A DNA stretch of 64,000 bases, taken from the NCBI GenBank assembly GCA_032622095.1, contig CP136064.1, positions 255,855,863-255,919,862 of the forward strand, in the 5' to 3' direction. A program made the translations under genes and the position numbers. Numbering within the stretch: the first letter of the stretch is position 1; the number at the start of each line of letters is the position of its first letter. The notes under the pieces are model-generated. The model did not search any database, had not been told where the DNA came from, and saw only the letters and a program-made list of their open reading frames with translations. Shown in pieces: positions 9,891-19,938 of the stretch. The DNA is from Siphonodentalium dalli. Lineage: Eukaryota > Mollusca > Scaphopoda > Gadilida > Siphonodentaliidae.

Positions 9891-10250
9891 CTGGAGAAAG
9901 TTAGAATTATGGATTGTATTGTCAATCACATTGTGTTGTAGCACCTTTATTCCGATAGGCACGTGACATTGTATGTGCATGATGCGCATGTTTTATTCTT
10001 TATATAAAAAATAAAATGAATCCATTAAATAGCGAACTATTTCCAAAGATTATCTCAAATTTTATTTTACTTGCAAAAGAAGCATTGGTCTCCAAAGAGA
10101 ATTTGACTATCGGCATAACATTTTCATTACAGCAGATAGTGGAGTCACACCCACACAGATGTCTATCTCGTTTTCATAGAATTTGATCTGTTGTTGTGTG
10201 TCATTTTTAACTGAGATTCATCTAAACTGTTGTCTGCCATCATCCCTAAA
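9891..10250. other. Non-coding, no gene seen
   Basis: AT-rich sequence with no repeat family or coding frame that I recognise. Confidence 0.4.
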
Positions 10251-10700
10251 ATTCTGCATTACACAAATTTAATTTGGTCAGATTAATAAATTTAAATGGC
10301 ACGTGGATCTCCTTAAAACAAATCTGTTCAATCTGCTTTTTTTTTGCAATCTAAATGCTCGATGATACACAGTAATGCTCTAAGTAATCAACTCCTTAAC
10401 AACAGCAGAATTATGGGTAACTTTTCAGGATTTAGTCGGAAATATGGCTTGTTACCATTCATCGGAAAGCTCTCGGGGAGAGCTTTCCGATGAATGGCAA
10501 CAAGCCATATTTCCGACTATATCCTGAAAAGTTATTCATAATCTGCTGTGGTTATGGAGTCGATTACTTAGGGCATTACTGTGTATCATCGAGCATTTAG
10601 ATTGCAAAAAAAAAGCAGATTGAACAGATTTGTTTTAAGGAGATCCACGTGCCATTTAAATTTATTAATCTGACCAAATTAAATTTGTGTAATGCAGAAT
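10251..10700. repeat. 450-bp inverted repeat centred on a MITE-A
   Basis: The outer 119 bases on each side (from 'attctgcattacacaaattt' inward to 'gatgataca') are perfect inverted copies by eye, including a matching run of nine T and nine A. Between them lies a MITE-A (10370-10581) whose own arms differ at about nine positions. Symmetry stops abruptly at 10251 and 10700. Confidence 0.85.
10370..10581. mobile_element. MITE-A copy 4, at the centre of a larger palindrome
   Basis: Ends are 'cagtaatgctctaagtaatc' and 'gattacttagggcattactg', with the centre near 10475. Unlike other copies it is not flanked by TA; the flanks are CA and TG and belong to the larger inverted repeat 10251-10700. Confidence 0.8.
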
Positions 10701-11408
10701 TTGGAATATATAAAAAAACGAGTGTCGAAATTTCCAGGTTTTCAAAATCTTGCCGCTATTTTTTAGCAAATCATGTTGTTTGTTTCTGGCCCCGCACCGT
10801 AACAGTATCACGGTGTGGAATCACGTGGTTTCGAGGTTGGTGCAAAATGTGCAAACGCACAAAAACATAATATATGAGGAATTGACACAAAACATAGCAT
10901 TTTGACTGTTACGAGCATATGGTAGTTTATTTTTAAAACAAGTTGATACCTTATTTGTTCAGAAATACACATTCTGACCAAAATTTCCAGTGGGAGGTTC
11001 GTGGAATACACGACCATACTTCTAGGAGAATCCTTTGACTGACAACTTTGGTCAGAATGTTAGCGCAAACAACTGAGTTTGTACACAAATTAGGTATCAG
11101 CGTGTTTGGAAAATAGTATAGCATATGCTCGTAGCTGCCAAAATACCATGTAATATATAATTATCCTTGTTTATTACCCTTTTCCTCATTTCTGGTCGCA
11201 TTTGCGATCACCTCGGCCATTTTGAATGCATGGTACTCAACTGGAAACCACGTGATTCCCTACCTTGAGTATGCACATGCAAAATTCTGAGCTGACTGGA
11301 AATATTTCTAGTTTAGAGCTCTGGAACACAGTGCATGTAGCCGCGGGGTCCTTTATTCTCATGGGAGTTAATAGGAAGCGTATTGTGGTGCTGTCCCCTC
11401 ATTAACAA
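10701..11408. other. Non-coding, no gene seen
   Basis: Includes short frames on both strands (73 and 69 codons) without protein motifs. The patches 'tcacgtggtttcgaggttgg' and 'aaccacgtgattccctac' form a weak long-range inverted pair (about 10821 and 11247). Confidence 0.4.
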
Positions 11409-11512
11409 TAAGCAATTTATTTGCTCAGTGTCCCCTGAGCGGTGAGTCCGGTGACCGAGTGTTGATGACTTCGAGTCGGCCAGACATGTAATTGTCGGAG
11501 GAGTGATATATC
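11409..11512 (+). repeat. Unoccupied copy of the repeat around the Family C element
   Basis: 'aagcaatttatttgctcag' followed closely by 'ctgagcggtgagtccggtga' and 'cagacatgtaattgtc' corresponds to the two flanks of 7847-8847 joined together. It therefore shows the pre-insertion arrangement. Confidence 0.6.
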
Positions 11513-11726
11513 GCCGACAGCTTCTCTCCGATGTATTTCAGTTATTCCAATCTTGTCTGCGGAACATAAAGACGTGTTACCATGTCAATGCTCTCACATG
11601 ATTGTCCTTTTTGATAGAGTGATGGTATCCCGGATTACCTCCCTTTGTACCACGCCAATTCTGTTATTGATGTGTTGAATTGGAAACCTGTTGTCTATAA
11701 TTGTCAAAAAGAAAAGTTGGTTATAT

Positions 11727-12068
11727 TCTATATATAAACAGTTGATGTGATTTTGTAGGTTCATCTGTCCTGATGGTTTCCATGTAATGAATTTAATGTG
11801 AAATACAGTAATGCCCTAAATAATTGATTCCTTAACCACAGCAGAATTTTGGGTAAATTTTCAGGATTTAGTCGAAAGTGTGGCTTGTTGCCATTCATTG
11901 GAAAGCTCTCAGTGACTAAATACTGAAAAATTACCCATAATTCTGCTGTGGTTAAGGAGTCGATTATTTAGGGCTTACTGTACTCTATATATAAACAGTT
12001 GATGTCATTGAGTCGGTTCATCTGTCCTGATGGTTTCCATGTAATGAATTTAATGTGAAATACAGTAA
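11727..12068 (+). repeat. 85-bp direct repeats flanking a MITE-A
   Basis: Bases 11727-11810 and 11984-12068 share 'tctatatataaacagttgat', 'ggttcatctgtcctgatgg' and 'aatgaatttaatgtgaaata'. A few changes are concentrated after 'gatgt'. The MITE-A at 11806-11980 lies between them. The repeats are far too long to be a transposition footprint, so a local duplication is likely. Confidence 0.8.
11806..11980. mobile_element. MITE-A copy 5, centre deleted
   Basis: Flanked by TA on both sides. The left arm is complete to 'ggaaagctctcagtgacta'. The right arm starts at 'gactaaatactgaaaaa', so about 40 bp of the centre is lost. Ends are 'cagtaatgccctaaataat' and 'attatttagggcttactg'. Confidence 0.8.
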
Positions 12069-12324
12069 AAAGGGCATCAAATTATTATTCTCATAAATTT
12101 TCAAGCCAAATTAAAGCGACTTGTATTCTTCAGATTTAGATTTTAACAATTAACCCATTCTGTACTGAACAGATTTTCCCACCCAGTTATAAAAGTATAC
12201 ACTAGAATGGTATATTATTTATTTGGAGAGGTTTTCAGTGAAAAAAAGTAGACGGCAGATAATTAAAGTACAGAAGGAGTCCTATTTATTGGAGGGACGT
12301 GTTCAGAATCGACTTTAATTAATA

Positions 12325-12400
12325 TCCTAGGTCTCCCATAGCAGTTGAGGACTAAGTAGAATGAGGTTCCCTAAGGGTGAATTTTGTGATACTAACATCC
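12325..12400. mobile_element. Family C fragment
   Basis: 'ggtctcccatagcagttgag' followed by 'agaatgaggttccctaaggg' matches the inner edge and hairpin arm of Family C. It is truncated on both sides. Confidence 0.5.
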
Positions 12401-12587
12401 TAAATCAGAAATTGCAACGTCATACTTGTGCTGTCTATATTTAGGCCCGGAAAATCTGTCTATGGTGGTACATGTTCGGTACAATTAGTATTGATATCAA
12501 ATATCAAAGGGTATACAAGTCGCTAACCAGCAATATCATTTCTATATCTCTGCACGCTAATTCGGGCTGCTGGGATGAACGTAAATT

Positions 12588-12757
12588 ATGTGTAATATTG
12601 GAACACTAGTCTTGTTTCCTGGGGGAAACAGGAAGACAGCCCGGCAGGGCTATGTTCCCCCCAGCAATATACTGAATTATTCTAGTTATATGTTAATTTA
12701 TTGTACTATTCATATGTGTATTGTAAATAAAAATATCCTATCCTATCCTATCCTTTC
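12588..12757 (+). mobile_element. Non-LTR retrotransposon 3' end with TATCC tail
   Basis: Ends in 'tgtaaataaaaatatcctat' and a short TATCC array (12734-12755). This is the typical 3' microsatellite tail of CR1-like or related LINEs, which are usually 5'-truncated. Upstream 'aagacagcccggcagggcta' is reminiscent of such 3' regions. The frame across it carries no reverse transcriptase motif, so only the untranslated end remains. Confidence 0.5.
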
Positions 12758-12798
12758 TGCATGCTACTCAGCAAAATGGCAGCCAATTAGAACTTGTA

Positions 12799-13598
12799 TG
12801 TTTCGCGAAATGAGATTGTTACTATAAATATAAAAAGAATAGTAGGCAGGTAGGAATCCTACTGGGGTACTATTATATAGATAATGAATGGCTTGGAGTT
12901 GACTATGCCAAAATAGTGGTCCTCGAGGAGGAATAGTCCACGAGCCACACTCAGTCCACGAGCCACAGGCGAGTGGACTATTCCTCCTCGAGGACCACTA
13001 TTTTGGCATAGTCAATGACAAGTCATTCATTATTTATTATATTATATCGAACATTTGTGCAAATTCTCACACAATTTCTGTGTCTTGATTTTTTTCACAT
13101 TTTTATTTACCTTGAATTTTGGAAATCGGGCTCAGATTTTACAATTTACGGAAATTGACGTTGGTAGGGGAGCATAACTATGTTATTAGTTACATCTAAC
13201 AGCATCTCTTCATGATTCATGCATTTATTTATATAAATACGTCATTAGCAAAGACTTTGGCGAAATTTTAGAAGATAACTTGCTTAACATCGATTAAAGC
13301 GGAAAGGGATATTATAAATAACGTCCACTGTCGCTACAAAATTAAGACTGGCCGCTTGCCAACTAAACGGACAAACTATTAAATACGTTGGCTAGCTATG
13401 ATCGGACATTTGTGAGATCATTACAATTCACCAATAAATCTAATAATATACCGATATTGCAACAAGTATCGTACTAGGTGTAGTTTAAGTTTGGTCGTAT
13501 CTTCAGGCGGCAACCCGATTTCGCGAAATGAATTTGTTACTATAAATAGAAAAAGAATAGTAGGCATGTAGGAATCCTACTGGGGTACTATCGTAAAA
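12799..13598 (+). repeat. Direct repeat pair around the palindrome
   Basis: Bases 12799-12873 and 13520-13592 share 'tttcgcgaaatga', 'gttactataaata', 'aaaaagaatagtaggca' and 'gtaggaatcctactggggta'. The copies are about 720 bp apart. The interval holds the 12868-13046 palindrome and otherwise plain AT-rich sequence. Confidence 0.6.
12868..13046. mobile_element. Palindromic element of about 180 bp
   Basis: The core arms 'gactatgccaaaatagtggt' + 'cctcgaggaggaatagtcca' are mirrored at 12974-13013. Weaker outer arms contain 'ataatgaatg' and 'cattcattat'. The loop repeats 'agtccacgagccaca'. It has the form of a foldback MITE, with one copy in the window. The target duplication is unclear. Confidence 0.65.
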
Positions 13599-13716
13599 TA
13601 GTATAGCAGTGTGCAGCCAATCAGAATGCGAGAAAGTCACGTGAGATATAATATCGTAAAATAGTATAGCAGTGTGCAGCCAATCAGAATACGAGAAAGT
13701 CACTTGAGATATAATA
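13591..13716 (+). repeat. 63-bp tandem duplication
   Basis: Two copies of a 63-bp unit beginning 'tcgtaaaatagtatagcagt' and containing 'gcagccaatcagaat' and 'cgagaaagtcac'. The second starts at 13654. The copies differ at only a couple of bases, so the duplication is recent. Confidence 0.8.
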
Positions 13717-14630
13717 TTTATTAATATTGTGGAAGTGCACCAAATATGGGTAAAAGGTAGCAGCTGTCATATCAAGTCATCAAGGGAGATACAATGTAAA
13801 CCCTGCATGGAGTTTGCCAAATTTCATGTCCTGGGACCACAGGAATATTTCTATCCTCTTCGGCTTGGAGCCTCGGAAGCATTATAAAAAGATTACTGTA
13901 GAAAGGAGACTGTTTCTGTGAGGTTGCCTGGTAACGTGAGGTCTTGCATGTAACCAACAAAAAGGCGTTATTCGCCCAAATTAACCTTTTCACTCTAAAA
14001 TCGGAATGGCTCATAATTTTAACCACGTTAATTTTCATTTGTGGCTTTCTATTCTATTCTTATTGACAAGTTGACAGATCCGAGAGAATAGCAGGAAATT
14101 TCTATCAACGTTTGCCCGCCAGTGTCGCAAGCTATTTATTAATTCTCAATTCGTTCCGCGAAAAACACGATGTGTCAATTAGTCCAGATTAATCAGAGCT
14201 CAATGTATTAATAAGCCTCGTACTAATAACCGCTGGCCGTCTTTTCATCTGGCAATGTGGGAATTGATTTTTCAGACATCTTGTTAAATCGAAATAACAG
14301 ATATGGCTTCTTATTGGCTGTCAGAATGTCATATTGTAACGAGCGATGGTTCTTGATTCATTAGGACACAAATATATCTGAACTTTGACAAGATTGCTCA
14401 AGTCAGTGAGGTGTGGTATGAAATAATTAGACTGGTTTCCGTTCCCGTTGATTCTTCTGGAAGGTGGCTTTATTGAGATTTATTGATGGCTTTCTATATT
14501 TAATTTGATATTTGCCATTTTGCTTTATTCATTTGTCGGTTGAACACTGATTAGCCTGAATCGGAGATGAGAATTTGTGAGATATAAAAATATACGAAAA
14601 AAGAAGAGTCATCCTATTCATATATAACTA
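13717..14630. other. Repeat-poor non-coding stretch
   Basis: No repeat family of the window was recognised here. Around 14060-14450 the sequence is rich in homeodomain-like cores (TTAATT, GATTAATC, ATTAATAA). That would suit a regulatory element but is not proof. The 88-codon minus frame at 13772-14038 has no recognised domain. Confidence 0.3.
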
Positions 14631-14639
14631 GCTGATGTG

Positions 14640-14960
14640 CCCGACTTCATCCGGGCTATTTAGGGATTTATTTGTGATCGCCTCCATCTGGGCAGATTAT
14701 ACAACTATTGATCAATCGGTCCAGAAACATGCCCTTATGAACGTATATGAGCGAGGTCAAGGACATGGTCGCACGTGAAATTGGATCCGCCCATATTCAA
14801 TGTTCCCAGGATCAAAGTAGGCCTACATACCAAATTTGAGTCGGATCAGTCAAGCAGATTTTGTGTCTATAACACACATACATACATACATACACAGACA
14901 AAAGTCCCAAAATTTAGAATAGATATACTGCATTATACATGTACCATACATTGTATACAT
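14640..14960 (+). mobile_element. Possible retroelement 3' region with CATA repeat
   Basis: The order 'ccgggctattta', 'aaagtaggcctacatacc', 'aaatttgagtcggatcagtc' and then 'ataacacacatacatacata' is reminiscent of 3' ends of RTE-like retroelements ending in short CA or CATA tracts. No protein remnant could be read, so the assignment is tentative. Confidence 0.35.
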
Positions 14961-15182
14961 TGATTTCAATCCTGAACTGTTGTTCAGTCGGGATGTGCAA
15001 TGGTTGATGTTAATATGAAAGCAGCCTATTTTAAGAAAAATGAATACTGTTCCAAATTGATCACCTTGATAACAAAAGTTGGTAATCTGCAATGAATGAT
15101 ATAAATATGAAAGCAGGTTTAAGCAGCCTACAGGTAAATGGCAAAGAGTGTTTTGTGTTATTATATTATTATCCGCAAGCCT

Positions 15183-15333
15183 GCAAATAGTGAATGTCAT
15201 TTGCAGAATGAGGCCCTGGAAGGTGAATTTAGTGGGCCTCATCTTGTGGGAAGTATCTATAGTCTCAAATTAACATTGTTTTTAGTTACTTTTTCCAATC
15301 TGGGAAGTTTCTATATCCCCTAATTTTCAGAAG
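15183..15333. mobile_element. Family C fragment
   Basis: 'atgtcatttgcagaatgagg' + 'aaggtgaatttagtg' is a terminal arm. The rest ('agtatctatagtctcaaatt', 'ctatatcccctaattttcag') matches the inner sequence seen at 17080-17165 in inverse orientation. It abuts the tail of the LINE at 15331. Confidence 0.55.
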
Positions 15334-16142
15334 ATAAAATAAGATAAGATAAGTTAAGATAAGATAAGTTTATTGGCACTAGAATCATGAAACATTGTAA
15401 CAGAGTAAGAATAGGTATAATATGTATGTGTTATATGAGGTTGCAAATGGAATCTAGATGTGACTGTAGAGTATAAATGGAATCAGTAATGAGATAAGTA
15501 TAAGCGGATTCAGTGTGACTTGTCACAGAGTGGGACAAGTTTCATGAGATCAAGAGCCAACAGGGTTGCACAAAAAGCTGGCAGAGCCAATTTGATTCCA
15601 TTGTGGACCCTGCTGACCTCAGATCACATGACTCCTCCATCACACCATGAAAATTGCTTCCAACTATATACACCATGTAAATGCCAAAAATGATCAATCA
15701 AAGGGGGATTTGCTTAATTCAAACTTATTTCAAAAGTATTTATAGATGCTTTCATCACTTTGTTTGATATCTATCCAGATTCTATCAATGATGTGGGATC
15801 TCCATTGTTTCTCCTTACATGAAGGATGTAAATACTTTACAACATTATTCCAGCATTTAATGCCGGAATACATAAAACTCTTCGAACCAAAGGGTCCAAC
15901 AGAGGGGATATTATATTTGAATTTTCCAGATCTTGTGTCATGGGAAGGATTTGCTAAGGTAAACATAGAATTGAGGTAATTTGGGCCATTATTATCATAG
16001 ATCTTTTTCATGAGTATCAATTTTCTTTGATTTATCCTATTCTCTACTGGGAACATCTTGAGATGTTGAAAGTGATCCAAATTTACATAGTGAGTAAGAA
16101 CACCATTATAATCTATAAATATACATTAAAGACATATTAAGT
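15331..16142 (-). mobile_element. 5'-truncated non-LTR retrotransposon with GATAA tail
   Basis: On the minus strand the segment carries the C-terminal part of a reverse transcriptase reading frame (15730-16080), then untranslated sequence. It ends with 'caataaacttatcttatc', a 3' TTATC microsatellite tail at 15331-15372. A 5'-truncated body plus 3' microsatellite is the normal form of dead LINE copies. I assign it to the CR1/Jockey-like group only loosely. Its 5' end runs into a perfect palindrome (16081-16204). Confidence 0.65.
15730..16080 (-). pseudogene. LINE reverse transcriptase C-terminal fragment
   Basis: The 116-codon frame contains HDTRSGKFKYNIPSV, then FGSKSFMYSGIKCWNNV, and a C-terminal KQWRSHIIDRIWIDI. 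The order 'TRS ... GxKSFxYxGxxxWN ... F/WRxxI' is the conserved tail of LINE reverse transcriptase proteins, just after the polymerase domain. The catalytic palm motifs are absent because the copy is 5'-truncated. The frame has no good ATG start and continues upstream into the palindrome for about 17 more codons. It is a relic and not a functional gene. Confidence 0.65.
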
Positions 16143-16204
16143 ACTTAATATGTCTTTAATGTATATTTATAGATTATAACGGTGTTCTTATTCACTATGT
16201 AAAT
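16081..16204. repeat. Near-perfect 124-bp palindrome at the LINE 5' junction
   Basis: Arms of 62 bp, 'atttacatagtgagtaagaa' inward to 'gacatattaagtac' and its complement. I see only about two mismatches (ataatc/taacgg side and gtgag/tgaat). The left arm continues the LINE reading frame, so the right arm is an inverted copy of LINE sequence. Confidence 0.85.
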
Positions 16205-16862
16205 GTTTTTATAAATGGGCTCTTGTATTGAAAAATTCATATTGGGTTATAGAAGCGTGATGTTGTGGTGTAAATTGATTTTCAGCCATTGTTTACTTTG
16301 TACTTAATTCTCCCTGATAACAATCCACTTCTATCATAGTTTCATGAAAACGTCACATTCTGGAAGTGTGCAGGCCGGCCTCCCCCTAATTTTGTCACAT
16401 CACCAGGGACAAGCCTAGAGCAATCAAATAATGAGAAGTCATTTCTACCTATTAAATTATTAGGGATAAGTCGAAAAGGCTGAAGTTCAATTTACTCTCC
16501 ATTCTCACCTTTCTGTGATCCACCATTATTATGAGTAAGTACACCATTATAAAAAAAATGTGTTGTTTTGAAATATGCATGCTGGTATATGAGAGAGAGA
16601 GGTCACTTCTCAGTAGGAAAACACATGGGAGAAGTGTAGTTGGTGGACCCAACTATTCAAACAGAGCTAGATTTTCCCTATTTCCCTATAGTCACTTTGC
16701 TCTGATAATTAACGTCAGGTGAGAATTTAAGTGGCACATTTTAGAGAAAAGTTGTCTCCCAAGTCACTCTTTAGGCTGTTCCCCCCTGTCTATTAATTAT
16801 GATGTCTGAAATAGTCTGTATTGTCAATTTGTCATTTCCACTTAAATGGTGTGCTAACAATC
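16205..16862. other. Non-coding, old repeat fragment
   Basis: The stretch 16575-16790 ('ctggtatatgagagagagag', 'gagaagtg', 'ttgtctccca') resembles 2596-2690. The short overlapping frames at 16452-16722 on opposite strands have no motifs. Confidence 0.4.
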
Positions 16863-17257
16863 AATGAAATAGTGTGCCTGTCATTTGCATAACGAGGTGC
16901 CCAGAGGGTGAATTTAATGATGCCTATCCCGTATGGTGGGCTACCATCACTAAATTCACCCTCTGGGAACCTCATTCTGCTGAGGCCTCAACTGCTACGT
17001 AGGATCAGATTGAAGTTCCCCAGTTGAAGCTGGTGATATGTTCACCCATTAGTCACTTCGATTACGCATTTCATCTTCTGCAAATTAGGGGATATAGAAA
17101 CTAAAGAGAAAAGGGAAAATGTAACTGAAAACATTGCTAATTTGAGACTATAGATACTTCCCAGAAGAATGAGGTCCCCAGAGGATCATTTTTGTGATGG
17201 TAGCCCGCTGTGTGGGGACCTCATTTTGCAAATGACAGAAAACTATATCAAGGCTTG
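16863..17257. mobile_element. Full-length Family C element
   Basis: About 395 bp. Left end 'tgaaatagtgtgcctgtcat' with a complete terminal hairpin (16887-16980, loop 'cccgtatggtgggcta'). Then comes a unique core ('cctcaactgctacgtagg', 'cacccattagtcacttcga', 'gcaaattaggggatataga'). A second, shorter hairpin (17166-17230) follows, and the end is 'aactatatcaaggcttg'. This copy shows best that the element has two hairpins around a core. Confidence 0.7.
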
Positions 17258-17897
17258 CGTGCCCACTGAATGAACGACTGAATGAACATCGGCTCTGCTA
17301 ATTGACAGGTGTCTTTTACACTTGTATGTTGTAAATGCGTCTATTATGTTGCAAATTTGTGATAATTCAGCATTATGCGATCCTATCATTGATCTGTGCA
17401 CATGAAGGGAGCTAACACTACGGCGTGCTCGACCCGACACCGAATCAATATCACTAATCAACCGGGTCACGGAAGAACAATTAAATAATATTTGTTCTCA
17501 ATTGTTGGTTTGATGGCGGGGAACGCGGGTAACATCGAGCGATTATGGAGGCTTTTAATGCTCGAGCTATTCATATCAATTTCATTTTGTTTAACATTGC
17601 TGCTCTCTGATCAAGCTACGGAAGTTAATTCCGCCTTTATGTTGGTGATTTGCGGGAATTGGGTTCAGTATTTGTGTTGCCGCTGGTGATTGATTATCTC
17701 AGCCGCGGTGCGAACCATTGATCACATGATTAATTGAAATTGAATTTAATGAACTCAACTTTCTGAGAATAATAGCTATGTTCGCCTGTGTTCACACTTA
17801 AATTCTCAGGGGTCATACTGGGTCATTTCTAGGAAATTATATGGAAATCAAATTTTCATGTCTGGGATAGACCAAGTCTTCTCGGGCAGAAATGGTA
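17258..17897. other. Repeat-poor non-coding stretch
   Basis: No known repeat of this window falls here. Two open frames (75 codons minus, 65 codons plus) show no domain. AT-rich homeodomain-like cores occur near 17705-17760 ('gattaattgaaattgaat'). Confidence 0.3.
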
Positions 17898-18108
17898 AAG
17901 TAATGCTCTAAGTAATCGACCCCTTAACCACAGGAGAATTATGGGTAACTTTTCAGCATTTAATCGGAAATATGGCTTATTGCCATTCATCGGAAAGCTC
18001 TCACAGAGCTTGCCGATAAATGGCAACAAGCCATATTTCTGAATAAATCCTGAAAAGTTACCCATAATTCTGCTGTGGTTAAGGGGTCGATTACTTATGG
18101 CATTACTG
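17898..18108. mobile_element. MITE-A copy 6, complete
   Basis: Flanked by TA (17896-17897 and 18109-18110). Ends 'aagtaatgctctaagtaatc' and 'gattacttatggcattactg', with both arms complete around 'agctctcacagagctt'. Several substitutions mark it as one of the older copies. Confidence 0.8.
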
Positions 18109-18125
18109 TATGATACCATTGACAG

Positions 18126-18317
18126 CATTAAAGATCATGTGCCAGTGCATTCTCTTACCGGTATATATACGCGTCTCAATATACAGGGAGCCTCGCATAT
18201 ATAAGAGAATGCACTCGCTTACAATGTCAAGGTAAATATTGTTAGGCCAATGTATTCTCTTATATTATATGTGAGGCTCCCTATGGGAGACTCGCATATA
18301 TAAGAGAATGCATTAGT
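18126..18317. mobile_element. TTAA-B element remnant, two hairpins
   Basis: Two hairpins built on 'gtgcattctcttacc' / 'taagagaatgcac' and 'ccaatgtattctcttatatt' / 'catatataagagaatgcatt', joined by 'ttacaatgtcaaggtaaata'. The TTAA-bounded outer ends are lost. Confidence 0.65.
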
Positions 18318-18359
18318 TTCTACTTTTCTGGAGATGTTACTGGGTGGTTGAAAAGATGT

Positions 18360-18660
18360 TATACTGATATTTAAAGATGGTCTATCTCTTCCTGGCATAA
18401 CTTTTGACAACAACAACAACACAATTTTTAGGAAACTCGTTTTGAAGGAACCTTATCACTGCTGTCCCCAAACAAAACACATGAGAAACATCTGGTGGTA
18501 CATGTAAAAATATTTTTATAAGTGTTTTAACCCTTTCATGATGGGATTGACCTTAAAGACGGTCTATCTCTTTCTGGCGCAACTTTCAACAAGAACAATA
18601 ACAACAAAATTTTTAAGAAATCTGTTTTGAAGGGACCTTATCACTGCTGTTACAACTATT
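18360..18660 (+). repeat. Direct duplication of about 110 bp, 187 bp apart
   Basis: Bases 18360-18470 and 18547-18655 share 'ttaaaga(t/c)ggtctatctct', 'ctggc(a/g)(t/c)aactttt', 'caacaacaac' tracts and 'ttatcactgctgt'. A TTAA-B-like start ('ttaaccctttcatgatgg') lies between them at 18527-18544. Confidence 0.65.
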
Positions 18661-18725
18661 TCACATAAAGATGAAGATAAATTAACTGTCTGGATTCATA
18701 GAAAATAATCCACAGAAAAATTAAT

Positions 18726-18746
18726 CCCCCCCCCCCCCCCCCCCCC
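18726..18746 (+). repeat. Poly-C run of 21
   Basis: Uninterrupted run of 21 C between 'aaattaat' and 'gaagcaat'. The true length in the genome may differ because such runs are error-prone in sequencing. The complementary strand could form a G-quadruplex. Confidence 0.7.
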
Positions 18747-19021
18747 GAAGCAATAAAAAGAGTTCAGGAAGAGATTCACCATCTTTAAGACAACAGAGTT
18801 TAAGAGTTTTTTGCTGTTTTACTGGTTAAATAATTAGAGAGTAATCACTTTGTTGAACTGGTGACTTGAAATAATTTATGAGAAACAGGGACGTTGTAAC
18901 TTGTACAAACACAGTGTTTTACAAAATAGACCCTGTCTTGATTGAATTTTGAATTATTTCACGTCACCGGTTCAATCAAGTGATACTGCTTATTATATTC
19001 CAATAAACTTCTCATTGACCA

Positions 19022-19255
19022 GAAATCCGAATAATACTGCCATTACACCCATTACTCATACATTTTGATAACACATGTATGTGAATACATAACACACTAG
19101 TTAAAGTGACATATTTCACTATAAACATCTGATTTTCCAGAAATCTGAATAATACTGCCATTATACCCATGACACATTAATTTCAATAGCATGTATGAAT
19201 ACATAACAAACTAGTTAAAGTGACATAATTCACTAGTGAAATTATCATTTATAAT
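19022..19255 (+). repeat. 117-bp tandem duplication
   Basis: Two copies beginning 'agaaatc(c/t)gaataatactg' at 19022 and 19138, both continuing 'gaatacataaca(c/a)actagtt' and 'aaagtgacata(t/a)ttcacta'. Divergence is roughly a tenth of the positions. Confidence 0.75.
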
Positions 19256-19518
19256 CACTCGAGAAGTGTCAAGGTAGATCACACATATGAATGTAATACA
19301 AGAGATAATTGGCAATGTTTTTCTAAGATCAATGATGCTGATGCAAAAATCAGATGTTATTTGGCCTCACTATGCTATCATGGTATTTATTGCTAAAGAG
19401 CATCATGTTCTGAATTTTAATGTAACACTAACATGATTTTGGAGGGTGTTCTGGTGTATTAACAGTTGGACAGAAATGATTAACAGCCTCACAGCTCATA
19501 AAAGCCTGAGACAAAGTG

Positions 19519-19772
19519 GAGCTTCCTGAAATTTTGTGAAAACCCTGTGCCAATGCACACTCTTATATACATGTATGCAAGTCTCCCATAGGGAGCCTCC
19601 GATATATATAAAAGAATACATTGACCTAACAATATTTACCTTGACCTTGTAAGCCAGTGCATTCTCTTATATATGCCAGGCTCCATATGGGAGACTCCCA
19701 TATATAAGATAATGCAATGGCACAGGATCTTTAATGCTGCACAAGCTGAGATCCCGTCATGAAAGGTTTAAC
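19519..19772. mobile_element. TTAA-B element, two-hairpin form
   Basis: Starts 'ggagcttcctgaaattttgt'. It contains two hairpins (about 19547-19625 and 19652-19722) joined by 'caatatttaccttgaccttg', then 'caggatctttaatgctgca' and an end 'tcatgaaaggttta'. The same order of pieces occurs at 33259-33496. The left TTAA is not preserved. Confidence 0.7.
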
Positions 19773-19938
19773 AGCCTGACAGCTTTATATGAAGGCCAGA
19801 GAGGAAGTTGAGTTCGGTTAATAAGGTGATTGGCTGTTAATCATTTCTGGAGTCTTGGAGGGCCGTTAATACCAGACAGGGTCATGTTATTACTATATTA
19901 TCACTTTCTCTGTTGAAACAATGCGAGATATGTTAAAG

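Noticed and set aside
13772-14038. 88-codon minus frame
   Set aside because: No recognised domain and no support from splice signals; kept only as non-coding sequence.
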